DNA of 64,000 nucleotides from Marinobacter halotolerans (GTDB lineage: Bacteria > Pseudomonadota > Gammaproteobacteria > Pseudomonadales > Oleiphilaceae): NCBI RefSeq assembly GCF_008795985.1, contig NZ_VMHP01000001.1, positions 1,364,001 through 1,428,000 of the forward strand, written 5' to 3'. Of the stretch, positions 1 to 10,800 are shown one piece after another (position 1 is the first letter of the stretch; the number at the start of each line of letters is the position of its first letter). Under the pieces are notes generated by a model, which did no database searches, was not told the origin of the DNA, and saw only the letters and a list, made by a program, of their open reading frames with translations. The position numbers and the translations under genes are program-made.

Positions 1-157
1 CCATGGCTGTACCGCCATCAAGGTAAAGATCGGAAAGCTCCATATACTCGATGGACCAGCCTCGCTTGGCGGCCGCAACAAGCATCGACAGAGAGCTGTC
101 TTTCTTGTAGTGAATTTTCTCGATGGGATCCATCACGATGCCAAGCCGGACTGTCAT
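1..157 (-). CDS. gshB: glutathione synthetase, N-terminal part (cut by window start)
   Basis: Only the first 52 codons lie in the window, read leftward from an ATG at 157-155. The translated N-terminus (MTVRLGIVMDPIEKI..., then HYKKDSSLSML and YMELSDLYL) matches the start of bacterial glutathione synthetase, the ATP-grasp enzyme that joins glycine to gamma-glutamylcysteine in the cytoplasm. The gene is divergent from pilG, the same neighbour relation known in Pseudomonas. A GAAGGGG-like ribosome binding site precedes the ATG. The catalytic ATP-grasp region is outside the window, so activity cannot be judged. Confidence 0.93.
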   Translation of the reverse strand, partial: MTVRLGIVMDPIEKIHYKKDSSLSMLVAAAKRGWSIEYMELSDLYLDGGTAM

Positions 158-400
158 ATAACCCCTTCATATAAAGGTGCGAAAACCGGAACCGCTATGC
201 AAAGCGACCGGTATAAAAAGTGCTATGCTGTGATCACTGGTGGTATTGTACCCGCGCAAGTACATTTGGTCACAAAGTTCTACTTTTTATCCGGGCAGCA
301 ATACTCTATAAATAAGCGGGGCTTATAGATCAACCTTCACGATTGTGTTAAAAAGCCCGGTTGGAAAATAACGATACGCAGAGCGCAAGGCTGTTGGACA
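158..400. other. divergent intergenic region gshB/pilG
   Basis: This 243-bp gap is relatively AT-rich and must hold the promoters for gshB (leftward) and for the pilG operon (rightward). I see no clear palindrome, RNA gene or repeat. An open frame at 110-328 that runs out of gshB antisense has no family features, and I treat it as spurious. Confidence 0.5.
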
Positions 401-793
401 ATGGATGACAACTTCGAAAATCTGAAGATCATGGTGATCGACGACAGTAAAACCATCCGTCGCACCGCAGAAACCCTGTTGAAAAAAGTGGGTTGTGAAG
501 TCATTACCGCAACCGACGGCTTTGACGCTCTGGCAAAGATTGCCGATTCCCAGCCCAACATCATCTTTGTTGACATCATGATGCCCCGGCTGGACGGCTA
601 TCAGACCTGCGCGCTGATCAAGAACAACTCTTCCTTCAAGAAAACACCGGTCATCATGCTGTCCAGTAAGGATGGCCTGTTCGACAAGGCCAAGGGGCGC
701 ATCGTCGGGTCTGACCAGTACCTGACCAAGCCGTTTAGCAAGGATGAGCTTCTGAACACCATTCGCCAGTACGTTCCCGCCGCGGAACAGTAA
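401..793 (+). CDS. pilG: twitching motility response regulator PilG
   Basis: Single-domain CheY-like receiver of 130 residues. The acidic pocket (IDD, residues 14-15), the phosphoacceptor Asp58 in FVDIMMP and the conserved Lys110 in LTKPF are all present. In the Pil-Chp system PilG is phosphorylated by the ChpA kinase and promotes type IV pilus extension and cAMP signalling at the leading pole. It is the first gene of a tightly packed rightward operon; pilH follows after 24 bp. Length and order match the Pseudomonas pil-chp cluster. Confidence in family and role is high by synteny. Confidence 0.96.
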   Translation: MDDNFENLKIMVIDDSKTIRRTAETLLKKVGCEVITATDGFDALAKIADSQPNIIFVDIMMPRLDGYQTCALIKNNSSFKKTPVIMLSSKDGLFDKAKGRIVGSDQYLTKPFSKDELLNTIRQYVPAAEQ

Positions 794-817
794 CCCAGCA
801 CAAGCATTGAGGACACC

Positions 818-1180
818 ATGGCCCGGATTCTGATTGTTGATGACTCACCGACCGAGGTTAAGAAAATCTCGACCATTCTGGAAAAGCACAAGCACGAAGT
901 GCTGACCGCAGACAATGGTGCCGACGGCGTTGCCAAAGCCCGCGCAGAGACACCCGACCTTGTTCTGATGGATGTTGTCATGCCCGGCCTCAATGGCTTC
1001 CAGGCGACCCGCCAACTGACTCGTGCACCGGAAACAGCCGCTATTCCCGTTGTTATCGTCACTACCAAAGATCAGGAAACCGATCGCGTCTGGGGTACCC
1101 GTCAGGGCGCCAAAGGCTATCTGGTAAAGCCGGTCAACGAAGACGATCTGATCAAAACCATCAACAGCCTTATCGGCTGA
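818..1180 (+). CDS. pilH: twitching motility response regulator PilH
   Basis: Second single-domain receiver of the operon, 120 residues, with acidic pair Asp8-Asp9, phosphoacceptor Asp52 in LVLMDVVMPG and the signature Lys in YLVKPV. In characterised Pil-Chp systems PilH opposes PilG, as a phosphate sink or by promoting pilus retraction. The start is supported by a GAGGA-type ribosome site (TTGAGGACACC before the ATG). No output domain follows the receiver, so it must act by protein contact. Confidence 0.95.
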   Translation: MARILIVDDSPTEVKKISTILEKHKHEVLTADNGADGVAKARAETPDLVLMDVVMPGLNGFQATRQLTRAPETAAIPVVIVTTKDQETDRVWGTRQGAKGYLVKPVNEDDLIKTINSLIG

Positions 1181-1200
1181 TTCCCAACTGTGGAGTGAGC

Positions 1201-1746
1201 ATGTCCGCCCAGGCCGCCCCTTTTGCCGTTCTGACGGATATCGCCCGGCGCAGCCGTTCCCTCGCGGCCGGTCTGCCGGAGCAGCAGCAAGCCGTCGAAC
1301 TCTGGAACGGCATCGGCTTTGTTCTGGCCGGTGAACGCTATGTTGCACCCATGGGCGAGGTGGTCGAGATTCTCCACGTCCCCCGCTATACCCATATACC
1401 GGGGGTTCGTTCTTTTATGCTTGGCGCCGCCAATGTGCGGGGCCGGCTCCTGCCACTGATTGACCTTGCCGGATTTTTCGACGTCCCTCGTTCATCACGC
1501 AGCCATCGCGAGCGCCGCGTGCTGGTGGTTGAGCAGGGGGATGTGTTCAGCGGCCTGGTGGTCGACAGCGTATCAGGGATGCAGTATTTCGCCGTGGACA
1601 GCCATGTGGCATCGCCACAGGGAGTTCCGGCAAGTGTTCAGCCGTTCGTAAATGGCGGCTATGAACGTAATGAGGAAATCTGGAAAGTGTTTTCCGCCGC
1701 CGACCTGCTCGGCGACGAACGCTTCCTGGATGTCGCGCAATGGTAA
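1201..1746 (+). CDS. pilI: CheW-like adaptor PilI
   Basis: A 181-residue protein with a single CheW-like SH3-type domain (IGFVLAGERYVAPMGEVVEIL, then GAANVRGRLLPLIDL). It couples the chemoreceptor PilJ to the ChpA kinase at the inner membrane. A longer frame opens with GTG at 1195, but the ATG at 1201 is better placed behind the GGAGTG ribosome site, so I use it. It lies 20 bp after pilH. The roughly 30-residue leader before the CheW fold is also seen in other PilI proteins. Confidence 0.93.
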   Translation: MSAQAAPFAVLTDIARRSRSLAAGLPEQQQAVELWNGIGFVLAGERYVAPMGEVVEILHVPRYTHIPGVRSFMLGAANVRGRLLPLIDLAGFFDVPRSSRSHRERRVLVVEQGDVFSGLVVDSVSGMQYFAVDSHVASPQGVPASVQPFVNGGYERNEEIWKVFSAADLLGDERFLDVAQW

Positions 1747-1837
1747 GGGTGGTCACAGCAGCAGGTACTTCTTCCTACCTGCAGAGCGCCCGCAGACACA
1801 GACTTACCACTATTAAGAAGAGGCCGGGAGCCAGAAA

Positions 1838-3919
1838 ATGAAAAACAGAGCCGGAAAACTCAGTATGGGACAGGGAGGCAACAAACTCGTTGCCGGCCTG
1901 ATCGCCGTACTGATCGCATTGACCATCCTGCTCGTTGCAGTGCTGTTCATTATCAACCAGAACAGTCAGCACGATCAGCAATACATAGCCCACACCGCGG
2001 AACTCCGGGTACTGTCCCAGGAAATCGCGAAGAACGCGACAGAGGCAGCTGGCGGCACAGCCTCTGCATTTGACGCCCTGAGAGACTCGCGAAACGAGTT
2101 TTCCAGGCTCTGGGGCTATGTAAGAAATGGTAACCCCGAAACCGGCCTCCCCCCCAGCGAACTGGCGCAGAACAGCGGCGTTCAGGAGACCTGGGAAACC
2201 GTTCGTGAAAACGCCGACAGCATTCTTTCCACCGAAGCGGCGGTACTTGGCCTTCACGAAGTCGCCCGCACGCTGAACGAGACCATCCCCCAGCTGCAGG
2301 TGGAATACGACGACATCGTCCGCATCCTGCTGGACAACGACGCACCGGCCGAGCAGATCGCGCTGGCGCAGCGCCAATCACTGTTGGCAGAGCGGATTGT
2401 ACGCTCGGTCAACAACGTACTGTCCGGTGACGAGGATGCGGTAATCGCAGCCGACCGCTTTGGCCGCGACGCCCGCCTGTTCGGCCGGGTACTGGACGGC
2501 CAGGTAAACGGCAACCCGTCCATGGGCATTACCCAGGTTACCGACCAGGACGCCATCTACGGCCTGGAAGCGGTCGGTGAACTGTTCGAATTCGTATCAC
2601 AGAACGTAGACGCCATCCTTGAAGCCTCTCCCGACCTCTTCAAGGTACGTACTGCGGCGAACCAGATCTTCCAGAATTCCCAGGTGCTGCTGGATGAGCT
2701 CTCCGGTCTGGCCGAGGGCTTCACTGGTCAGGCAGGCTCCCGTCTGATCGGCCCCACCCTGGCCTTCATTATCCTGGCTGCGATGGTCGGTATCGTTGTG
2801 ATGATCGGCGTGGTGCTCTACCGCGAAGCCCAGGAACGTCTGGCAACGACCCAGGAACAGAACGAACAGAATCAGAACGCCATCCTGCGACTGCTGGACG
2901 AACTGGCAGACCTGGCCGATGGTGACCTGACTACGGAGGCCACGGTAACCGAGGACTTCACCGGCGCCATCGCCGACTCTATCAACTACGCCATCGACCA
3001 GATGCGCGGACTGGTACAGGCGATTCGTGGTACCGCGGTGCGGGTCGCATCAGCGGCCCAGGAAACCCAGGCCACGGCCATGCACCTGGCTGACGCTTCC
3101 GAGCATCAGGCCCAGGAAATTGCCGGCGCCTCCGCCGCCGTAAACGAAATGGCCGTATCCATCGACCAGGTATCTTCCAACGCCGCCGAATCTTCCGCGG
3201 TTGCGGAGCGGTCAGTTGCGATCGCCAAGAAAGGCGCGGAAGTGGTTCAGAACACCATTCGTGGCATGGACAACATCCGCGAGCAGATCCAGGAAACTTC
3301 CAAACGGATCAAGCGACTGGGTGAATCATCCCAGGAAATCGGCGACATCGTATCGCTGATCAACGACATCGCAGACCAGACCAACATCCTGTCCCTGAAC
3401 GCTGCCATCCAGGCCTCCATGGCCGGTGACGCGGGCCGGGGCTTCGCGGTGGTTGCGGACGAAGTACAGCGCCTGGCGGAACGTTCCTCTGCGGCAACCA
3501 AGCAGATTGAAGCACTGGTTAAGACGATCCAGTCGGACACCAACGAAGCTGTTATCTCCATGGAGCACACCACCGCCGAGGTGGTCCGTGGTGCTCGTCT
3601 GGCACAGGACGCGGGTATCGCGCTCGAGGAAATCGAGAACGTCTCCATGTCTCTGGCGGAACTGATCCAGAACATCTCCAACGCCGCGCGTCAGCAGTCG
3701 TCTTCAGCGGCACACATTTCCAACACCATGAACGTCATCCAGGAAATCACCTCGCAGACGTCCTCCGGTACCAACGCCACCGCGAAATCTATCGGTAATC
3801 TGGCCGAGATGGCGTCTGAGCTGCGGTCGTCGGTTGCCGGCTTTACGCTGCCGGAAGAGGACGATGCATCTGATCGGGAAGAAGAAGAGGAAGACGACGA
3901 CGTTCCGGTGGTTAGCTGA
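1838..3919 (+). CDS. pilJ: type IV pilus chemoreceptor PilJ
   Basis: A 693-residue methyl-accepting protein. A first membrane helix spans about residues 17-40, a periplasmic PilJ-type helical region follows to about 300, and a second membrane helix covers about 302-328. HAMP follows, then a long cytoplasmic coiled coil with the signalling tip near residues 500-545 (ADQTNILSLNAAIQASMAG; canonical receptors have [15 protein letters not shown]). The tip variant is typical of PilJ. It senses surface contact or pilin tension and controls ChpA through PilI/ChpC. The C-terminus is strikingly acidic (a run of Glu/Asp, residues about 673-689). Confidence 0.95.
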   Translation: MKNRAGKLSMGQGGNKLVAGLIAVLIALTILLVAVLFIINQNSQHDQQYIAHTAELRVLSQEIAKNATEAAGGTASAFDALRDSRNEFSRLWGYVRNGNPETGLPPSELAQNSGVQETWETVRENADSILSTEAAVLGLHEVARTLNETIPQLQVEYDDIVRILLDNDAPAEQIALAQRQSLLAERIVRSVNNVLSGDEDAVIAADRFGRDARLFGRVLDGQVNGNPSMGITQVTDQDAIYGLEAVGELFEFVSQNVDAILEASPDLFKVRTAANQIFQNSQVLLDELSGLAEGFTGQAGSRLIGPTLAFIILAAMVGIVVMIGVVLYREAQERLATTQEQNEQNQNAILRLLDELADLADGDLTTEATVTEDFTGAIADSINYAIDQMRGLVQAIRGTAVRVASAAQETQATAMHLADASEHQAQEIAGASAAVNEMAVSIDQVSSNAAESSAVAERSVAIAKKGAEVVQNTIRGMDNIREQIQETSKRIKRLGESSQEIGDIVSLINDIADQTNILSLNAAIQASMAGDAGRGFAVVADEVQRLAERSSAATKQIEALVKTIQSDTNEAVISMEHTTAEVVRGARLAQDAGIALEEIENVSMSLAELIQNISNAARQQSSSAAHISNTMNVIQEITSQTSSGTNATAKSIGNLAEMASELRSSVAGFTLPEEDDASDREEEEEDDDVPVVS

Positions 3920-3946
3920 GCTTCAATCGGAGGCCGCTGACTGTTT

Positions 3947-4849
3947 ATGGCTGAAACCAGCGACGACCATCTGTCAACTGTCGAAGGCATCTGGTCGCTG
4001 CGCCGACTCCCGGACATGGACGAGGCGCAGTTCAGCCAGTGGCAGACGCTGCTGGAACACAGAACGGGCATGACCCTGTCGGAGAGCCGCAAGTCGTTTC
4101 TCGAGACGAACCTGGGCATCCGGATGCGGGAAATCGGTTGCAACAGCTACCAGGCCTATTACGAGAAAATCGTATCCGGCCCTGACGCCATCATGGAATG
4201 GGCGACCCTGGTAGACAGACTGACCGTTCAGGAAACGCGATTCTTTCGTGACCCGGACGCATTTAGGCTGGTTTCGGACTATGTCCTGACACGGCCCAGG
4301 GAAACGCTGAAAAAGCGGCCACTGGAAGCCTGGAGTGTCGGCTCATCGACGGGCGAGGAGCCCTATACTCTGGCGATGGTGCTCAATGAGTGCATGGAGA
4401 CCCTGTCGCTGAGGCCCTTGTTCGGCGTCACCGGGTCCGACATCAGCAAGCCGGCCATCGATAAAGCTCAGGCAGGGCTGTTCAGTGCCAGAAAACTGAT
4501 CGGCATGGATGAAGCCATGAAAAACCGGTATTTCCATCCGGCACAAAGGAATACCGTCGAAATTGTTGGAAGCATCCGGGAGCGCGTGTGTTTTACGCGA
4601 CTGAACGTGCTGGATCTGAAGCACGCTCCCATGCACGGAATGAACATTATCTTCTGCCAGAATCTGCTGATTTACTTCCGGCGCTGGCGTCGGAGAGAGA
4701 TTGTAAAACGGCTTGCAGAAAGACTGGCGCCCGGGGGGCTGCTGGTCCTGGGCCAGGGAGAGCTGACCGACTGGCAGCCCCCTGGCTTACAGAGGGTACC
4801 CTCGGAACATGTGCTGGCGTGGATCAAACGCCAGCCTGACGAAGAATAA
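3947..4849 (+). CDS. pilK: CheR-type receptor methyltransferase PilK
   Basis: A 300-residue CheR family protein that methylates glutamates of PilJ using S-adenosylmethionine. Visible motifs are LTVQETRFFRDP, the SAM-binding stretch VGSSTGEEPYTLAM (CheR usually has CSTGEEPYS) and FCQNLLIYF (usually FCRNVLIYF). It lies 27 bp after pilJ and 11 bp before chpA, with the pil-chp gene order of Pseudomonas. The Cys-to-Ser change in the SAM motif is conservative, and the enzyme is probably active. Confidence 0.93.
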   Translation: MAETSDDHLSTVEGIWSLRRLPDMDEAQFSQWQTLLEHRTGMTLSESRKSFLETNLGIRMREIGCNSYQAYYEKIVSGPDAIMEWATLVDRLTVQETRFFRDPDAFRLVSDYVLTRPRETLKKRPLEAWSVGSSTGEEPYTLAMVLNECMETLSLRPLFGVTGSDISKPAIDKAQAGLFSARKLIGMDEAMKNRYFHPAQRNTVEIVGSIRERVCFTRLNVLDLKHAPMHGMNIIFCQNLLIYFRRWRRREIVKRLAERLAPGGLLVLGQGELTDWQPPGLQRVPSEHVLAWIKRQPDEE

Positions 4850-4860
4850 CCGGAGTGGTT

Positions 4861-7800
4861 ATGGGCAATCACCATGACAGCATCGCCCTGGACTGGGTTC
4901 GCGGCGAAATACAGGACACGCTGACCCAGAGCCAGCAGGCCTTGGAAGCGTACGTCGATAATCGGGACGATACCGCGCGGCTGCGCTTTTGCCTGAACTA
5001 CCTCCACCAGGTTCACGGCACCTTGCAGATGGTCGAGCTATACGGTGCGGCCCTGCTGACCGAGGAAATGGAAAAGCTCACCCAGGCCATCCTCAACGAA
5101 ACCGTCGCCAACACCGACGATGCCGTGGAAGTGTTGATGCAGGCTATCCTGCAGCTGCCGCAATACCTCGAGCACCTGGCCAGTAGCAAGGACGACTTTC
5201 CGCTGGTGCTGTTGCCGTTGCTGAACGATCTGCGTGCCGCCCGCGGCGAAGCACTGCTGTCCGACACCTCGCTGTTCAAGCCCGATCTTTCCCGTGCCCG
5301 GAAAAACGCACCGGCGAATGTCTCCCAGCGGCTTCAGGACCCCAAGGTTCTGGGACACATCCGCAAGCTGCGGCAGATGTACCAGTTCGCCCTGGCGGGT
5401 GTTATCCGCGAGGCCGACCTGGACGCCCATTTCGAGTACATGCAGAAGGTCATCGAGCGGCTGATCAAGCTCTGCCGCAACACGCCCCGCGGCGAGCTGT
5501 GGAAAGCCGCCGGCGCGTTCATCGAAACCGTTCAGGAGCATGTCAATCCGGTCAACGCTGCCGTCAAATCACTGCTGCGCGAGCTGGATGCGGAAATTCG
5601 CCGGCTCACCGACGAGCACGTGGATATTCTTCAACAGGCGGCCCCGGAAGCCCTGCTCAAACACCTGCTCTACTACGTGGCCCGCGCCCGGGATCTGGAT
5701 ACCAGTCAGGTCAGGGAGTTGCGCGAAGGCTATCAGCTGGACCAGGCGCTGCCGTCAGATGACGACGTGGATGCCGCCAAGGATCGAGTGTCCGGCCCCG
5801 GCCGTGACGCTATCCATTCAGTGGTCAGCGCGCTGAACGAAGAACTCGCGAAGCTCAAAGATCAACTGGATCTTTTTGTCCGTTCGGACATGCGCCAGAA
5901 CGATGAGCTGGAAGAGTTGCTTCCCGGCCTGCGCCAGGTGGCCAACACCCTGGCCGTACTGGGCCTTGGCATTCCCCGGAAGGTCGTAACCGAACAGATC
6001 GAACTGGTTGAAAAGCTCTCCGGCCAGTCAGACGCCGTCGACGACGGCACCCTGATGGATATCGCCGGTGCGCTTCTGTACGTGGAAGCAAGCCTGGCAG
6101 GACTCGACAGTGAACGTAAACAGGACCGTGCCGGGCACGACGAAGAATCCGGCACCGTCAATCTGGGCTCACGGGAACTGGGCGAGGCCAGCAGTGCCTT
6201 GCTGCGGGAATCCCGCAACACCCTGGAACAGGTCAAATCGGCCATCGTCAATTTCATCGCCTCCCAGTGGGAGACCGGTGAGATCGAACATGTACCCGGC
6301 CTGCTTCACAGCATTCGGGGCGGTCTGGCCCTGATCCCCCTTGACCGGGTTGCCGACATGCTGGCCTCGGCTGAACGATATGTCACCGACGTTCTCCTGG
6401 GCGGCAAACAGATCCCGGACTGGAAACAGCTGGACACACTGGCCGATGCAGTTACCAGCATCGAGTATTATCTGGAACGTCTGGCGGACGGCATTGGCGA
6501 GAACGAAAACGTGCTCAGCCTGGCCGAATCCAGCTTCCGCGAATTGGGCTTTCCCGTGGGTGAAGAACCCACCTGGGAGCATCCCTCCGAGATCGAGGAC
6601 CTTCCGACCATCAGCGCAGAAGCGCCGGTGGAATCCGGTAGCGCGCCGACCAAAGCGTCTGACAATGAGCTTCTGGACGATGAAATTCTAGGCATCTTTA
6701 TTGAAGAAGCCGAAGAAGTCCTGGCGACCATTAACGAATTCTATCCGCGCCTGCGCCAGAGTGCCGATGACCGCGAGGCACTGACGGAAGTGCGGCGGGC
6801 GTTCCACACCCTCAAGGGCAGTGGCCGGCTGGTTGGCGCCAGCAGCATCGGCGAGCTGGCCTGGTCGGTGGAGAATCTTCTCAACCGGGTGATTGATCAG
6901 ACCCTGCGTCCCACCGACGAGATGTTCAAGCTGATTGACCAGGTCAATGCCCGCATCCCGTCGCTGATACAGGAATTCCGCGACGGCGAGTCCGACGGCG
7001 ACGTGCAGGCCTTGATTGAACAGGCTGAAGCACTGGCAACAACCCGCAAGACCGACGCTGATGGAACACCAACACCGGCGGCCGAGAAGGAAGCTTCCCG
7101 GGAAGCCGCAGAAGAATCCTCAGCGGAGCCCGTTTCCGATGCTGATGCCGATCTCGGCGACGACCTGATCGACGATGAGATCCTGGAGATCTTTATCGAG
7201 GAAGCCGGGGAGGTGCTGGACACCATCCGCGAATACCTCCCGGCACTGCTGCGTCACCACGAAGACCGGACTGCGCTGTCCGAAGTCCGCCGGGCCTTCC
7301 ACACCCTCAAAGGCAGCGGTCGTATGGTCGGTGCGCTGGTGGTGGGTGAGCTGGCCTGGTCAGTCGAGAACATGCTTAACCGTGTCATCGACGGCAGCAT
7401 CTTCATGAATGACGACATCGCCAGCCTGCTGGAAGATGTGACCGCCACACTGCCCGCGCTGGTTGAAGATTTTGAGAACCAGCGGCCACCGTCAGAAAAC
7501 ACCGCGCCGCTGGAAGCCCGCGCCAATGCCCTGGCCAACGGAGAGATTCCGGACACCAGTGCCATGCCGGATTCGGAACCCGCAGAAACCCACCAGACTG
7601 AAACAGGCTCACAGGCATCCGAAAAAGAGCATGAAGCTCAGCCGGCCTCCGAAAGCGATGAGCCCGTTGACCCGGTTCTGCTGGAAATCTTCGAAAGCGA
7701 GACCGAGACCCACCTTCAGACCCTGAGGGACTACCTCGATGCCGCGGGTGACAAATCCAGCGTTGCCTACACCGATGACCTTTCCCGGGCACTGCATACC

Positions 7801-10800
7801 CTCAAGGGCAGCGCTCACACCGCCGGCATTGCGCCGATTGCGGCAGTTATTACGCCGCTGGAGCGGTTTATCAAGGAAGCCCGCGCACAGAACAAGCGGG
7901 CCGACCGGGATGTTATCGAACTGATTGACGAGGTTTGCAGCTTCCTGGCCCAGGGCCTGAAGCAGATTGAAAACAACCCCCAGGCAGAACTTCCCGGCAC
8001 CGATGCGTTCCTGGAAAAGCTGGACAAAGTGGCCAACGCCACCCTGCGCAGTGGTGCACCGGAGACCCACGAAACCGAGCCGCGGACCAATCCACAGCTG
8101 GTGGAACTGTTCCTTAACGAAGGCCTGGACATCCTGCTGGATGCCGACCGGATTCTGGACGAATGGGCGGCCAACCCCGAGCAAACCAAGCCCCGGGATA
8201 TTCTGCGGGACGAGCTCAGCCGCTTGACCGACGGCGCCAATGAAGCCCAGCTAACCGACGTGGCGGAACTGTCGGAAGCCATCCGCCAGGCCTATGAGCG
8301 CACCGCGGCAACGGCCTACCGGCCGGATGAAGACTACTTTTTCATTGTCAGGGCCGCACACGAGCATCTGATCAACATGATGGACCAGGTTGCCGCCGGG
8401 CTGGCAACGGAAGCCAGTGAACCATTGATTGCCGATCTGGATTCCCTGGCCACTGCAGAGCCGGAACCGGCTGCGCCCAGCGCCTTTGACGAAGAGTTCA
8501 CGGACGATTTGGAAGAGATCGACCGTAGCCTGGACGATGAAGTCGAGGAAGCTGACAGCAACGCCGACACTGAAAACGAGCTCCCGCCGCTTGCGGAAAC
8601 CGACGAGGAAATGGACGACGAATTGGCGGCCATTTTCCTCGAGGAAGCCCGCGACCTGATCGACAGCACGGCCGATTCATTACAGAGCTGGAGTGAAAAC
8701 ACCGGAAACACCGAGTTGTTGCGGCTTCTCCAGCGCGACCTTCATACCCTGAAAGGCGGCGCGCGCCTGGCTGACATCGCCTCGGTCGGTGATCTTTCCC
8801 ATGAGCTGGAAAATCTGTTCGAGGGCCTGACCGAAAACCGCCTGGCGGTGACCGATTCCCTGTCAGAGCTGCTATTCCGCTGCCACGACCGCCTTGCCGG
8901 CATGGTAGACGCCCTTGAACAACAGGAAACCCCGCGCCCGGCACCGGATCTGATCAGCGAGATTCACGCCTATATGGACAGCGCAACCGGACACCGTCCG
9001 GTCACGGATGTCAGCGATCAGCCTGATGACTCCGCAGACGAGGTGGAAGAGGATCTGCCGCGGTCCACACCAGAACCGGAAGAATCCACAGCAGATTCCG
9101 ACGACGAGGAACTGGCGCCAACAGACCTGTCCCACCTGGACCCCGAGCTACTGGGCATTTTCCTGGAAGAAGCCTACGACCTGATCAACTCGACCGGCAG
9201 CGCGCTTCATACCTGGACCGAGGATCCCTCGGACCGGTCTGTAGCCGCTGAACTCCAGCGGGATGTTCATACCCTCAAGGGTGGCGCCCGGATGGCCGGC
9301 GTGGACCCCATCGGCGATCTGACTCACGTTCTGGAAGATCTTTTTGAAAAGGTCGCGGAAGGCCAGCTTGACGCCAGCGACGAAATGATCGAGCTGTTGT
9401 TCGCGTGCCACGATCGCCTGGCACAGATGGTGGAAGAGGTAGCCACCGAGAAGCCCTGTCCGCCAGCCAACGAGTTGGTCCGCAAGGTCAAAGCGATCCT
9501 GGCCGGCGAGCCGCTAGATTCAAAACCACAAGATTCCACGCCGGAGGCCGAGGAGCCCGAGGCCACCGTTTCTGACGAACAGGAAGCCCCAGAACCATCC
9601 CTGGCCGACGCGCTGCCGGAGGCGTCCGAGGACGATCTGGTTGGCATCTTCCTGGACGAGGGACTGGAAATTCACGAAGCCGTAGGCGAATGCCTGGCCC
9701 AGTGGCGCGATGAACCCGACGAACTGCACGGCGTAACCCAGCTTCAACAGGAGCTCCATACGCTGAAAGGCGGTGCTCGCCTGTCCGATGTGGATCCGAT
9801 TGCTGAACTGGCGGAAGCCTGGTCCGACGCCCTGGACCCGATCATTGCCGGCGCTAGCAATCAGGCCGACCTGCTGGAACTGAGTGAAAGGGGCCAGACG
9901 GCACTTCGCGCGATGCTGACCAGCCTGGAAGAAGGCAATAAGCCCCAGGGCGATGGGGAACTGATCAATGCCTTCAAACAGGCCCACGAATCCATTGAGT
10001 CCGGAGCGACCGCCGAGGCTGCTGTTACCGAGACCGAGGAAGTGGACGCTGAGGTGCTGGAGATCTTCCTTGAGGAAGCCTCCGAAATTCTGGATCAGCT
10101 GGAGCAATTGCTCAGCGACTGGCACAAAGAACCCGGCAATCATCATTTCAATCAGGAAGCCCAGCGTGCCCTGCACACCCTGAAAGGCGGCGCTCGCCTG
10201 TCGCAGCTTTCATCCCTGGGCGACAAAGCCCACGAGATGGAAACCCGGCTGATCGACCTGGGCGGCAACAAACCGGACGAGGCAGATTGGAAGGCGATCA
10301 CCGACGACCACGACGGCATTATTGCCCTGGTCAACGACATCCGTCAGCGCTTCGAGAACACCGGCACCGTAGCGCCGCCACCTGAAGAAAAAGCGGCGCC
10401 CAAGGCTCCGACGCCCGAGCCGGAGAAACCGGCCAGGAAGGCGGAGTCCGCAAAAGCCGACAAGGCCGAGCCACCCGCACCGAAACCGGCGCCCAAGAAG
10501 AAAGCACCGGCCAAGGAATCAGCCAATCAGGCAGCGGCACAACGAGCGCCCCAGGAAACCATTCGAGTATCGGCGCCTCTGCTGGATGAACTGGTGAATC
10601 TGGCGGGCGAAACCAGTATTACCCGTGGCCGCCTGGAGCAGCAGACCAGCGATTTCAGCCATAACCTGGACGAAATGGCCGCCACCATCGAGCGTCTGCG
10701 CGAACAGCTGCGCCGGATGGAAATCGAGACCGAAACCCAGATCCTGTTCCGCGCCGAGAAAGAGCACGGCCCGGACTATGGCGACGACTTCGACCCGCTG

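Noticed and set aside
110..328. 72-codon open frame between gshB and pilG
   Set aside because: It starts antisense to gshB, has no ribosome site and no protein features.
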